Source of the DNA: Flammeovirgaceae bacterium UBA2371 | GTDB lineage: Bacteria; Bacteroidota; Bacteroidia; Cytophagales; Cyclobacteriaceae | Length of the DNA: 24,439 nt | Reading direction: 5' to 3' | NCBI GenBank assembly: GCA_002345965.1 | Contig: DDTF01000032.1 | Coordinates: 1 to 24,439, forward strand | In this document: positions 5,580 through 14,056 of the stretch, piece by piece | Numbering within the stretch: the first letter of the stretch is position 1 | Layout of the letters: every line of letters starts with the position of its first letter | The notes under the pieces: model-generated | What the model was told of the DNA's origin: nothing | The model's input: only the letters and a program-made list of their open reading frames with translations | Database searches by the model: none | Program-made: the position numbers and the translations under genes

Positions 5580-5790
5580 CTATTGCACAGAGTTACACAA
5601 AGATTCACAAAGTTACACAAAGGGAATAATCCACCTTCGTGAAACTTTGTGTCTTCTTAGAGACCTTTGTGTAATAGCTAAAGGTTATTCCACAAAGTAA
5701 CACAAAGGATCATGAAGTTACACAAAGGGAATAAGCCACCTTAGTGAAGCTTTGTGCCTCCTTAGTGATCTTTGTGCAACAGCAAGAAGT
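5580..5790. repeat. Two CACAAAG-type units without a nuclease gene
   Basis: Two units, 5580-5683 and 5684-5790, each opening with a TTATTCCAC-like word. They carry GTTACACAAAG direct words on the left and CTTTGTGT words on the right (for example ACCTTTGTGTAATAGC at 5663-5678). They are related to the units at 36-154 and 543-790, but longer and with a different middle (GGGAATAAKCCACCTT). TTACACAAAG and CTTTGTGTAA can pair across a unit. They fill the gap between the aminotransferase and the second phosphoglycosyl transferase. Confidence 0.82.
5608..5615 (-). promoter_or_regulatory. Repeat-borne -7-like box before the 4972-5568 gene
   Basis: The minus strand of the repeat word CAAAGTTA reads TAACTTTG, an exact TAnnTTTG match, 40 bases upstream of the ATG at 5568. 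No good -33 element is seen. It is at almost the same distance from its gene as the box at 2074-2081. It may be fortuitous because the repeat is rich in TTTG. Confidence 0.25.
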
Positions 5791-5802
5791 TGTTCCGAAA
5801 AG

Positions 5803-7008
5803 CTACTTTGTCAATTGATAAGCATTGACGACAGCTTTTACTATATAATCAATTTTGGCTTGATCCAGCTCCGGATAGATGGGCAGGGAAATTTCGCGGG
5901 AGTAGTTGTCGTAGGCGACCGGGAAGTCTTTGATGTTGTACCCTCGTTCTTTAAACACTGAAAGTAAGGGCAACGGCTGGAAGTGAACGTTGACAGATAC
6001 GCCAGTCTGCGTAATGTGTTCTATCATCTGATCCCGCTGGGATTCCGAAATTCCATTGATACGCAGAGCGAACAAGTGATAGGAGCCTGTTTTTTCGTTT
6101 GTGTCCTGAGGTGGCAATTCAGTCCATTGATGCTCAGAGAAAGCAGAGACATAGGCATCGAACACCCTTTTGCGTTCTTTTAAAAGGAGGCTGTTGTATT
6201 TGCGCAGCTGAGCCAGGCCGATGGCCGCGCAGATGTCTGGCATGTTCATCTTAAAACCCGGGTAGACGATATCGTACTTCCAGCCCCCCTTCATTGTTTT
6301 GGTGTAAGCATCTTTGGTCTGGCCATTGAGCGACCACAATTTAAAAGTCTTATGGATTTGCTCGTTGTCAAAAGGTGCAGGCATGTTAAGGCAGATAGCA
6401 CCTCCTTCTGCTGTGGTTATGTTTTTGACAGCGTGAAAGGAGAAAACTGTAATATCAACTTGGGAGCCAATGGGTTTGTGATTGTACATTGCCCCAATTG
6501 AGTGGGCTGCATCAGCCAGCACTAAAATTCTTCTCAACTTCTTCTGTACTTCTGTAGTGGCCTTAAATTGATGTGCTTCCTCACCTACCAATGTATTAAT
6601 AGCATCATAATCACAGGGCCAACCAGCAATATCAACAGGAATAATGGCTTTTGTTTTTGGCGTTATTGCTTTGGCAATTTTGCTGGCATCGATATTTAAA
6701 TCGGAGCCACAATCAACCATCACAGGTTTAGCACCCACATGCATCACGGCAAGTGCCGTAGCCGCATAGGTATAAGCCGGGATGATCACTTCATCGCCCC
6801 GGTTGATTCCGAACCAGTGTAACACCAGCATCAATGCGGAAGTAGCTGAGTTGGTACAATTGGCAAAATCAACACCAGCAAATTGAGCCACTACCTTCTC
6901 CAACTCTTTCACCTTAGGACCGGTTGTGATCCATCCCGAATCCAGCGACTCCATCACTTCCTTCCGGACGTCATCATCAATATAGGGTGGAGAGAAGGGG
7001 ATTTTCAT
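5803..7008 (-). CDS. DegT/DnrJ/EryC1/StrS sugar aminotransferase
   Basis: A 401-residue PLP-dependent aminotransferase of the DegT/DnrJ/EryC1/StrS family, which aminates keto-sugar nucleotides. Motifs: SGWITTGPKVKELE (24-37), NSATSAL (53-59), IIPAYTYAATA (75-85), IIPVDIAGWPCD (122-133), the cofactor aspartate D166 in LADAAHS, and the Schiff-base lysine K195 in SFHAVKNITTAEGG, then PGFKMNMPDICAAIGLAQL. Compared with typical members it has an extra charged loop (about 141-160, EEAHQFKATTEVQKK). I start at ATG 7008 (MKIPFSPP), one base after the preceding methyltransferase stop; a start nine codons earlier would only add overlap. Similar enzymes (PglE, WbpE and relatives) act before a NeuD/PglD acetyltransferase, and one is present at 808-1443. 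The dehydratase that would feed it is not in the window. Confidence 0.94.
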   Translation of the reverse strand: MKIPFSPPYIDDDVRKEVMESLDSGWITTGPKVKELEKVVAQFAGVDFANCTNSATSALMLVLHWFGINRGDEVIIPAYTYAATALAVMHVGAKPVMVDCGSDLNIDASKIAKAITPKTKAIIPVDIAGWPCDYDAINTLVGEEAHQFKATTEVQKKLRRILVLADAAHSIGAMYNHKPIGSQVDITVFSFHAVKNITTAEGGAICLNMPAPFDNEQIHKTFKLWSLNGQTKDAYTKTMKGGWKYDIVYPGFKMNMPDICAAIGLAQLRKYNSLLLKERKRVFDAYVSAFSEHQWTELPPQDTNEKTGSYHLFALRINGISESQRDQMIEHITQTGVSVNVHFQPLPLLSVFKERGYNIKDFPVAYDNYSREISLPIYPELDQAKIDYIVKAVVNAYQLTK

Positions 7009-7009
7009 G

Positions 7010-7861
7010 TTATTTATTTGGAGTAAGTATAACAATTATACTTCCGGCTGTAAGTTCCTCAGTGGTAAATTTCTGAAAATCAGCATGGATGCTGGTCGGG
7101 ATTTCTTGTCCATTCCTCGCTGATTTGTAGCCTAAATGCAGAATCTTAAATCCACACCTTTTGAATAAATTGATGTATTCTGGCATTCTAAGCCTATTGT
7201 GATAATCAAACCGGGTTTGTATTCTATCCCATTCTTCTCGTGAATACTGAAGGAAATCCCACATAGAAATTGAACGATCAGTATAAGCCCTATGGTCGCT
7301 TGGGGAAATCTGGTGAATAATAAAAGATCCCGGTCTGAGATATCTAAATGCTTGCTCATGCAGTAAAACTAGATCTTCGGCACTTACATGCTCCAAGACA
7401 TTGCGTGATATAACTGCATCTATGCTGGATTCTTCGAAAGATTGATGTATCAGATTGGTCCTTGGAAAATACTTCACAGTATTGGCAAGTATATCGGAAG
7501 GTAAATTTATTTTTGGATAAATTGCTCCATAATATTTGTTGAATTTCTTGATTATAGCTGACTGATAATGTTCATTAATATCATAAGTCCTTACTTCATT
7601 AGCTCCATACTGAAAAATAAGATCATAGGGAACCGCAGGTAACCAGCCCGAACCTATTTCTATTACACTTTTATTCTTGAAACTAAGGTTAAGCTTACCT
7701 AGCTCATTGGCGAATTTTATTGTCGTATCTCGCTGAAAGTTATATTCATCCTTAATTGATTTTGCATTTAACTGTTGAAGCAGGTGGTAAAGGTTATCAC
7801 CCATTCTTGTCGGCACTTTCTCAAGCAATTTAAATACAGCCGACTTTAACTTGTGATTCAC
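7010..7861 (-). CDS. Class I SAM-dependent methyltransferase
   Basis: A 283-residue protein with a methyltransferase type-11-like core. Motif I is VIEIGSGWLPAVPYDLIF, followed by VRTYDINEH; IDAVISRNVLEHVSAEDL marks motif IV and the helix after it, then YLRPGSFIIHQISPSDH. Likely role: methylation of a sugar or lipid-linked intermediate in the cytoplasm. A longer in-frame start at 7954 would overlap the preceding glycosyltransferase by about 97 bases. I prefer the GTG at 7861, which overlaps that gene's stop as GTGA; ATG 7804 is a further alternative. The acceptor cannot be told. Confidence 0.82.
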   Translation of the reverse strand: MNHKLKSAVFKLLEKVPTRMGDNLYHLLQQLNAKSIKDEYNFQRDTTIKFANELGKLNLSFKNKSVIEIGSGWLPAVPYDLIFQYGANEVRTYDINEHYQSAIIKKFNKYYGAIYPKINLPSDILANTVKYFPRTNLIHQSFEESSIDAVISRNVLEHVSAEDLVLLHEQAFRYLRPGSFIIHQISPSDHRAYTDRSISMWDFLQYSREEWDRIQTRFDYHNRLRMPEYINLFKRCGFKILHLGYKSARNGQEIPTSIHADFQKFTTEELTAGSIIVILTPNK

Positions 7862-8802
7862 TTTACTTGTTGTATGAGACCACGCAAGAAACCTGCACCA
7901 TATGCAATATGCAGTGTTGGGTATACCAGTAGACAATAAAATTTGGCGCGCCAATTCAGTTGGTTAATGAAGGAGAATTTCAGTAACAGCATTCCATAAA
8001 GCATCAAAGGTATCCCATAAGCCCATGAACCCATTACCCCAATTGGTAAGGTAAAAGAGTATACGGTAAATAATGCTGGAACAATATGCCTTGGTTTGAC
8101 TTGTGATCTGATCTTCCGGATAACCAATGGCTTATAAAGACCATACTGGTAGTATTGACTAAATAGCTTTCGCCATGAATCTCGCGGATAATAATAAGAA
8201 ACAATTTTTGGATCCTGGTATATTCTTAGTCCCGCGCTTTTAGCCCTGTAGTGGAACTCATCATCCTGATTCCTAATCATTTGCTCATCAAAATGCCCTA
8301 TTGAATTAAAAATCTCTTTTTTCCATGCACCCAAGTAAACGCTATCAGTGTAGCCAATAAAATCTTCATAATGAAAACTACTGTTTCCTACGCCAAGCTG
8401 CGTAGAGGTTGAATAAGCGACTGCCTTCTGAAAGTTGTTAACACCAATTGATCGCATTGGACCCCCTACAATTTCTGCTCCACTGCTATCAAATGCCTCT
8501 AAAATTCTCTCAAAATAATCATGTGCATAAGTTGTATGCGCATCCAACCTAACAATGTAGTCACCGTTACATAACTGAATGGCCAAATTCAAGGCAAACG
8601 GAACATATTTTTTCTCATTGTGAATTAAACGAATGGAAGAATCCCGGGACTTATATTCATCAACTATTTCAGTCGTTCGATCTGCGGAACCACCGTCAAT
8701 AATGAAAAGTTCTTTTTCGGAGACACTACTATTTTGATATGACTGCAATAATTGCTCAATGTATTTTTCTTCATTTAGTACCGGACAAATTACACTTATC
8801 AT
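7858..8802 (-). CDS. GT2 glycosyltransferase (ExoA-like)
   Basis: A 314-residue family 2 glycosyltransferase with a GT-A domain followed by membrane segments, an arrangement like the succinoglycan enzyme ExoA. The N-terminus is MISVICPVLNEEKYI; nucleotide-binding region IIDGGSADRT (34-43); metal-binding DxD-type DAH at 87-89 in VRLDAHTTY; acceptor region IRNQDDEFHYRA. After about residue 240 there are two or three hydrophobic segments (LFTVYSFTLPIGVMGSWAYG and others), placing it at the inner-membrane face. The ATG at 8802 overlaps the preceding GT4 stop as ATGA. It probably adds one sugar to the lipid-linked repeat unit; donor unknown. Confidence 0.9.
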   Translation of the reverse strand: MISVICPVLNEEKYIEQLLQSYQNSSVSEKELFIIDGGSADRTTEIVDEYKSRDSSIRLIHNEKKYVPFALNLAIQLCNGDYIVRLDAHTTYAHDYFERILEAFDSSGAEIVGGPMRSIGVNNFQKAVAYSTSTQLGVGNSSFHYEDFIGYTDSVYLGAWKKEIFNSIGHFDEQMIRNQDDEFHYRAKSAGLRIYQDPKIVSYYYPRDSWRKLFSQYYQYGLYKPLVIRKIRSQVKPRHIVPALFTVYSFTLPIGVMGSWAYGIPLMLYGMLLLKFSFINQLNWRAKFYCLLVYPTLHIAYGAGFLRGLIQQVK

Positions 8803-9809
8803 GATTGATCGATCACCTGCTTATAAATATCAACCTGCTTGATAATCAAAATATCCTCATTTAATTCAAGCACGGTATTTCTGAAATTAAAGTCTCTATT
8901 ATCATATGTTAATGAAGATTTCAACGCTCTGGCGATCTCTTCAGGGTTATCACTTTCACAAATAAAGCATCCCGGAAGGCCATTGATTCTTTCTTTGACA
9001 TCACCAACATCAACTGAAACCACAGGAAGATTACAAGCTAGCGCTTCCTTAACCATATTCGGAGAACCCTCATGTTTGGATGTCATCAGCAATACATCAG
9101 CTGCACGATAGAATATCGGCATTTCGCTGTGATCCACTTTAGCTGTTAGAAGTTCTACTGGTAGATCCAAATCCAAAATTTCTTTAGCCTTTCGGGCAAG
9201 ATGATAGCGTTTATCTGGCCGATTAATATCTCCTCCAAACAAGATCACTTTCTTTATTGGATCAATTTGTAATTTTTTTCTCGCTTCATCCTTTGAGCCT
9301 GGTGAAAACAGGTTCAGGTTGATACCACTTGGAAGAACTGTTACATTTCGTTTTTTTGAAACGAGTGGCAGCATTCGGTTTGAAACTAAAATGACATAGT
9401 CCGATCTAATTGCCACGACCTTACTCACCAGTTTAAGAAGAGCGCCCATTAGCGTGTAATTGCCATTCTTGTTGGTGATCCCAAATAAATCGCTTCCGCG
9501 AAAAGTAGTAATCAGGGGCAGACTCGAAAAAAAAACAGGAATGGCGCTTTGCCCCCACTGTGCGTGAACTACATTGTATTTTACTAATCTCAACTTCTTC
9601 ATGACCTGAAGGGTTGCCCTCAAATAATTATAAGGATTTTTCCCTCCTGTAAAATGAAGTACATCAACAATCAAATTATGCTTTCTAAGTAAATCAACAT
9701 CTCTGACTAAGAAGGGTACGGCACTAGGTATGTTATCAGATGGCCATTCAGTCGTGACCATCAATACCCTAATGATTTTTCCTAATGCCATTTGCTTTTG
9801 CCGATACAT
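8799..9809 (-). CDS. GT4 glycosyltransferase
   Basis: A 336-residue GT-B fold glycosyltransferase of family 4. The N-terminal domain begins VLMVTTEWPSDNIPSAVPF; VHAQWGQSAIP and TTFRGSDL follow. The C-terminal donor domain has the phosphate-binding segment GGDINRPDKRYHLA and the signature SKHEGSPNMVKEALACNLPVV with the E-x7-E pair. Two starts are possible: ATG 9809 (used here) or ATG 9791 (MALGKII), which better matches usual family N-termini. Both overlap the polymerase gene upstream. It likely acts in the cytoplasm on undecaprenyl-linked glycan; donor sugar unknown. Confidence 0.9.
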   Translation of the reverse strand: MYRQKQMALGKIIRVLMVTTEWPSDNIPSAVPFLVRDVDLLRKHNLIVDVLHFTGGKNPYNYLRATLQVMKKLRLVKYNVVHAQWGQSAIPVFFSSLPLITTFRGSDLFGITNKNGNYTLMGALLKLVSKVVAIRSDYVILVSNRMLPLVSKKRNVTVLPSGINLNLFSPGSKDEARKKLQIDPIKKVILFGGDINRPDKRYHLARKAKEILDLDLPVELLTAKVDHSEMPIFYRAADVLLMTSKHEGSPNMVKEALACNLPVVSVDVGDVKERINGLPGCFICESDNPEEIARALKSSLTYDNRDFNFRNTVLELNEDILIIKQVDIYKQVIDQS

Positions 9810-11094
9810 TAGGCTTTATCAAACACAAGCCATAGAAAAAGCCTGGAACCGCCAACCTCATGGAGGAATGTGCCAAAATAAATAAAACGAAAACCAAAAT
9901 TGCCATCGGAAGAGGTCGCTGCTCCCGGGGTAACTTGAATATGTAAAATATGGGCGACACAATCATAACAATTAGGGCAGCCACACCGAGAATTCCATGT
10001 TCCGCCAGCAAACGGGTGTATTCAGAATGACTGTGTGCAAGGTTGCCCATTTTATTGGTCACCAATAACGTACCCATCCCAGGACCTATTCCCAGTATTG
10101 GATTTTGGTAAAACAAATTGAGCTCAGCTAGCATGATCTCTTTGCGACCGGTGGTAATATCCTTCGCTTTACCGGTAATATAGTTTCGACCCTCGTACCG
10201 GTCTTTAAGCCTGCCTTGCGTTTTGTCGTTGACAAAATTCCATCCGAATGCGCCTACTGTCCCGACCAAAAGGAAAAAGGATAACACCGAAACCAAAATA
10301 GTGGACCGTTTGGATGAGATAGCCGAGTAACCGACCAGAATAACTCCGGCAATGAGAGGTCCGATCATACCGCCACGGGAAAATGTTGCAAAGCCCCTGA
10401 TTGCAAAGAAAACAAGAAATACCAGATCAATACTCAGGTTCCTGATCACGTATGACTTGTAAAAAAGGCCAATTATAATGAGGAAAATAGCGAGCCCAAT
10501 TGCTGTAGAAACCTGATTCGGGCCAAATCCCCCCGATGCCTGAAAATTTGATTCGGTTCCGAATTCTATGTCATCCAGACTTGGAGTGACTATGAACAAA
10601 TACAAAAGCAAAGAAATCAAAGGGAGGGACACGCTGTGGAAGATAGCAACGAGCTCTTTACCTTTTACTTTTCTTGCATAAAAATAAACGGCTGAAATAG
10701 TTAGTAAAAGTGGACCCGATAGGTTAAAAGATATCTCCTCACGAGCCAAACCAAAATTTGGATAATCAACTACTAACAAAGAAGGAAGCAGCAAGAAAAA
10801 ATAAGTGAAATATCTTTTGGGCCAGGACCTTCCTATGTTTTCACTGAGCAGTCCTATACTTAAAAAAAGTATGGCCCCATATTTGCCAGCCTCCCATACC
10901 ACGTTACCATTTGTCATTCGCAGCATGACTTCCAATCCTACCCAATAAGCAGCCCACTTCGCAGCTCTGTCCTGGCTGTTGTTATTTAGTGCAATATCCA
11001 ATGTTCCCATCACCAGGATACTGACCCCCCAGTAAAAAGAACTACCGGGAGCAACAGAAATGATGTATCCTATCACCAGATGCAATCCAATCAA
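9769..11094 (-). CDS. O-antigen ligase/polymerase family membrane protein (Wzy/WaaL-like)
   Basis: A 441-residue polytopic inner-membrane protein with roughly ten or more hydrophobic segments and one larger periplasmic loop (about 285-345). It belongs to the O-antigen ligase/polymerase family (PF04932, Wzy_C-like), with the typical QNPILGIGPGMGT and AHSHSEYTRLLAEHGILG motifs flanking that loop, and FATFSRGGMIG in the membrane part. In this setting polymerisation of undecaprenyl-linked repeat units is more likely than transfer to lipid A, but sequence does not decide. No ATG is available: the frame opens after a TAG at 11121, and the first standard start is TTG 11094, just past an eight-A run on the coding strand. 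The gene follows the 11112-12284 GT4 by 17 bases. Confidence 0.9.
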   Translation of the reverse strand: MIGLHLVIGYIISVAPGSSFYWGVSILVMGTLDIALNNNSQDRAAKWAAYWVGLEVMLRMTNGNVVWEAGKYGAILFLSIGLLSENIGRSWPKRYFTYFFLLLPSLLVVDYPNFGLAREEISFNLSGPLLLTISAVYFYARKVKGKELVAIFHSVSLPLISLLLYLFIVTPSLDDIEFGTESNFQASGGFGPNQVSTAIGLAIFLIIIGLFYKSYVIRNLSIDLVFLVFFAIRGFATFSRGGMIGPLIAGVILVGYSAISSKRSTILVSVLSFFLLVGTVGAFGWNFVNDKTQGRLKDRYEGRNYITGKAKDITTGRKEIMLAELNLFYQNPILGIGPGMGTLLVTNKMGNLAHSHSEYTRLLAEHGILGVAALIVMIVSPIFYIFKLPREQRPLPMAILVFVLFILAHSSMRLAVPGFFYGLCLIKPNVSAKANGIRKNH

Positions 11095-11111
11095 TATAGT
11101 TTTTTTTGTGT

Positions 11112-12284
11112 CTATGTGCTACTTTCTAATATGAGGCGTTTGCTACATATCTCCTCAATGCCTTGTGAAAATTTTTCAATCGTAAATTTTTCTACTTCCT
11201 TCCAACCAGTCAATCGTATCTCGTCAATCAAATGAGGTTGAGTAAGCACACGAAACAAAACATTTTTTAGGTGTATAGTCTCCGGTTCAAAAATAAATCC
11301 TGAGATGCCATCCTGAATGATTTCATTTGTTATTCCAGCATTGGCCACTACCGGAACTGCTCCTGCTGACCAGCCTTCAATAACTACTTTAGGCCAACCC
11401 TCCTTCAACCCTGGCATAATAACGATATCCGCAGTTGCCAACTTTCTCATGGATTCTTCGTAAGACAATTTCCCTTCAAAATAAACTCGTCCACTTAGAT
11501 TATGATAATCAGATAAGTGCCTGAGCATGTCTAACTCAACGCCATCTCCGATCAGGTGAAACTCCCAATCCAACTCAGCATGATCATGAAAAAGTAAACC
11601 CAGACTTTTGATAACCAAATCAAAATTCTTAACCGGAATCAATTTGCCCAACGCATAAAAAACCGGGCGTTTATTTGCTTGACCATTGCGTAAGGTTCGC
11701 AACCATGAAACTTCCTTTTTTGATATTGCAGCCGGGATAAAAGAAATCAAATGATCACGCTTTGCCGAACCATAGACCAATGCATAGTGAGGAGGGCCAA
11801 TGACCTTCTCAATTATATTTCTTTCTACAATGGATGGCATGCGTTCACCCTCGAACCCAGAGAAAAAACCGGCATACTTCGTAATCGACTTCTTCCTTAA
11901 AAGGAATACAAAAATATGCGCAAATAAACCGAAGTGAGAAGGGCTCCGTATCAATAGTATGTCATGGCTCCAAATAAAAGCGAGCAATTTGATCAAAACC
12001 AATGGTAATTGAACTAACCGGTGTAATGAGCTTAAGAAGGAAATGCGGTGCGAATAGGAAACAAAGTCAAATGAGACATTTGAAAAACCATACTCCGATA
12101 CAGTAACCCTTATTTCATCAGTGGATAGTGGCGCAAAAATATCAATGTGCTTAAATAAATTGGCCCACACCCGCATCTCCCGGATATACGGCTCATACGA
12201 AACTACTTTTCCGGAAGTCGTTCTCCAGTTGAGTGCTTGTGAAATGGTGCCCAGCCGATAATTGAATTTATGGATTGCGTTCAT
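11112..12284 (-). CDS. GT4 glycosyltransferase
   Basis: A 390-residue GT-B family 4 glycosyltransferase. The N-terminal acceptor domain has SGKVVSYEPYIREMRVWANLF and LLIRSPSHFGLFA. The donor domain has ALGKLIPVKNFDLVIKSL, HLIGDGVELDMLR and MPGLKEGWPKVVIEGWSAGAVPV, which contains the E-x7-E signature. Length and domain order are normal. The ATG at 12284 overlaps the WbqC-family stop as ATGA, so expression is coupled to it. Donor and acceptor unknown. Confidence 0.9.
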   Translation of the reverse strand: MNAIHKFNYRLGTISQALNWRTTSGKVVSYEPYIREMRVWANLFKHIDIFAPLSTDEIRVTVSEYGFSNVSFDFVSYSHRISFLSSLHRLVQLPLVLIKLLAFIWSHDILLIRSPSHFGLFAHIFVFLLRKKSITKYAGFFSGFEGERMPSIVERNIIEKVIGPPHYALVYGSAKRDHLISFIPAAISKKEVSWLRTLRNGQANKRPVFYALGKLIPVKNFDLVIKSLGLLFHDHAELDWEFHLIGDGVELDMLRHLSDYHNLSGRVYFEGKLSYEESMRKLATADIVIMPGLKEGWPKVVIEGWSAGAVPVVANAGITNEIIQDGISGFIFEPETIHLKNVLFRVLTQPHLIDEIRLTGWKEVEKFTIEKFSQGIEEICSKRLILESST

Positions 12285-12985
12285 CGCTCCACCTGCCAGG
12301 CATTCAAAAGCAGTTCCCTGGTTTTGACTGGCCCAATATTAAACAAACAATCAATAATAGACAGGGCTGGAACAAATGATTTTCCCAGTTGGGGATATTG
12401 CACCATTTCCGAATTAAAGTTTTGCCAGGAAATCCTGACTCCTGCTTCGGACCATTGCTGGGTGTTTAAGTAGTTTTTCCCTCCCTTACCAGCGATGTAA
12501 TGGTTTGCCTCCAGCTTTTGACAAATCTCAATCAATCGAAGGTTGGGGTCGAGCGCTTCAATTTTCAACTCTTCAACTCGAACAACTTTACCCTCATACT
12601 GCAACTCACTCAACAGAATCATAAATGTTTGATAATTGATTTCATCAAGCAGCTCAGATGTCGCAAAATGCGCTGTAATCTTTGAAAAGTATTCCTTGAA
12701 AAAAGGGGCTTTCCTGTAATATTGTTCAATGGTTTTAACCGCTTTATTAGCCCAGCGCGCATCAGCAATCTTTACCTGATCAATATTGTCAGCAAGGCTG
12801 GCTTTTACGGGAATCGTAAGCCACAATTCCCCATCCGTATCCGAGTTCTTGATTTTAGTTCTGTTTTGAAAGTAATTCTTTCTGAACTGAACGCTATGAA
12901 GCCATACAAATACATCGCTGTTGAAAACCTTGTTTAAATAACCAAGCCAGGGAAGAAAGTGAGGTTGATGTATACTTACGATCAT
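12281..12985 (-). CDS. WbqC family protein
   Basis: A 234-residue member of the WbqC family (PF08889), found in many polysaccharide loci; its biochemical activity is not firmly established. The family signature is at the start, IHQPHFLPWLGYLNKV (5-20), then VQFRKNYFQNRTKIK and ELWLTIPV. IAGKGGKNYLN and ISWQNF lie further on. It overlaps the PIG-L gene stop as ATGA at 12982-12985 and the GT4 start at 12281-12284. Its place directly after a GNAT and a PIG-L deacetylase suggests a shared task, such as modifying an amino sugar, but that is inference. Confidence 0.9.
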   Translation of the reverse strand: MIVSIHQPHFLPWLGYLNKVFNSDVFVWLHSVQFRKNYFQNRTKIKNSDTDGELWLTIPVKASLADNIDQVKIADARWANKAVKTIEQYYRKAPFFKEYFSKITAHFATSELLDEINYQTFMILLSELQYEGKVVRVEELKIEALDPNLRLIEICQKLEANHYIAGKGGKNYLNTQQWSEAGVRISWQNFNSEMVQYPQLGKSFVPALSIIDCLFNIGPVKTRELLLNAWQVER

Positions 12986-13602
12986 AAAATCATCCGGATT
13001 ACCTCAAAACATTCTGCATATTCTTTGCCTATTTGTTTACCTCGGACACGGGCCAGGTCTCCCACAATATCATTGGAAAAGAACATACGGCTTTTTTGCG
13101 TCTTGTACGCATTGATGGCTTTTACCTTCGTATCAACTGCTTCTCTCGACAATTCTATAAAGACATCCATCTTGAAATCAAAACTGTTCCACGGTAACTC
13201 ATATCCCAGAATCGATGAATACTTGAACGCTCGCCTTCCTTCAGCAAATACCACTTCATGAGACTGATGTATGTCTTTACTATTGGGAATAAAAATTATG
13301 TCTGGGTTGTGCTTTTGATTTAAATCATAAAAGAATTGAAGAATCTCGAGACGTACATCGAAAAGATTGCGGGGATCGTAATTTTTCAGAATTACGTTTT
13401 CAGGCTTTATCCCCAATATTTTTGCACTTTCGTGAAATTCACTAAGCAGTGTTTTACCTTCCACCAAAGGAGGCAATGAAAGGCCTATATAATAGACTTC
13501 ATTGGTTTTGCCCAACTGATAAATGGTGCCCCCCGCACCAAGTTCTACATCATCTACATGAGGTGCTATTGCAAAGATTGTTTTTCCTGTCAGTTCCAAC
13601 AT
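12982..13602 (-). CDS. PIG-L/LmbE family N-deacetylase
   Basis: A 206-residue PIG-L family metal-dependent deacetylase, a family that removes acetyl groups from N-acetylglucosamine-containing substrates. The zinc-binding signature is APHVDDVELGAGG, with H15, D17 and D18; the usual proline of PHPDD is valine here. A second ligand region is IHQSHEVV (H112, H115). Start ATG 13602. It overlaps WbqC as ATGA. Between a GNAT acetyltransferase (7-base gap) and WbqC, it fits a scheme of exposing a free amine on a sugar, which a partner then re-acylates. The substrate is not known. Confidence 0.92.
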   Translation of the reverse strand: MLELTGKTIFAIAPHVDDVELGAGGTIYQLGKTNEVYYIGLSLPPLVEGKTLLSEFHESAKILGIKPENVILKNYDPRNLFDVRLEILQFFYDLNQKHNPDIIFIPNSKDIHQSHEVVFAEGRRAFKYSSILGYELPWNSFDFKMDVFIELSREAVDTKVKAINAYKTQKSRMFFSNDIVGDLARVRGKQIGKEYAECFEVIRMIL

Positions 13603-13609
13603 AGTCCAT

Positions 13610-14044
13610 TTAATTATTTAGATATAATTCCATCCATATGTTATGATTCTCACGATCTTTCAATTTGAAACCAAGTTTTTTATAAAACTCAATTGCATTT
13701 TTATTTGTATTTAAAACTTTTAAAGTAATACATTCCATCCCTCTTTCTTTGGAAGTTTCTATTAAACTATTCACCAATCGCTTGCCCACTCCCATGTTCT
13801 GAAGTCGGTTGCCTACCACCAGGCGATGAATATGTATAGCACGCATTTTGCGAGAAGCGATTAAGAATCCCGCTATCAAATCTCCTGCCTGTGCCTGAAA
13901 AGATAATTGCCATTTATCTGGCAATTCAACAAGGAAATTTTCTTCCACCCATTTCTCGCCCACGATTATCTGATCAAGCAATAAGATCTGTGCCATTTGC
14001 CTGATTATCTCTGCTTTAGTCAGTGGCGTAATACCTATTTCCAT
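13610..14044 (-). CDS. GNAT family N-acetyltransferase
   Basis: A 144-residue GNAT acyltransferase using acetyl-CoA or another acyl-CoA. The acetyl-CoA phosphate-binding motif A is IHRLVVGNRLQNMGVGKRLV (72-91; Q82/N83-x-G85-x-G87 type), followed by ITLKVLNTNKNAIEFYKKLGF (motif B). Start ATG 14044, 12 bases after the preceding two-domain GT2; 7 bases before the PIG-L gene. The tight grouping with deacetylase and WbqC suggests N-acylation of an amino sugar. It could equally act on another small amine. Confidence 0.9.
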   Translation of the reverse strand: MEIGITPLTKAEIIRQMAQILLLDQIIVGEKWVEENFLVELPDKWQLSFQAQAGDLIAGFLIASRKMRAIHIHRLVVGNRLQNMGVGKRLVNSLIETSKERGMECITLKVLNTNKNAIEFYKKLGFKLKDRENHNIWMELYLNN

Positions 14045-14056
14045 ATGCTCAGCACA

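Noticed and set aside
7862..7954. Longer start for the 7010 methyltransferase
   Set aside because: Would overlap the GT2 gene by about 97 bases and adds cysteine/tryptophan-rich residues unlike the family; GTG 7861 gives a GTGA coupling.
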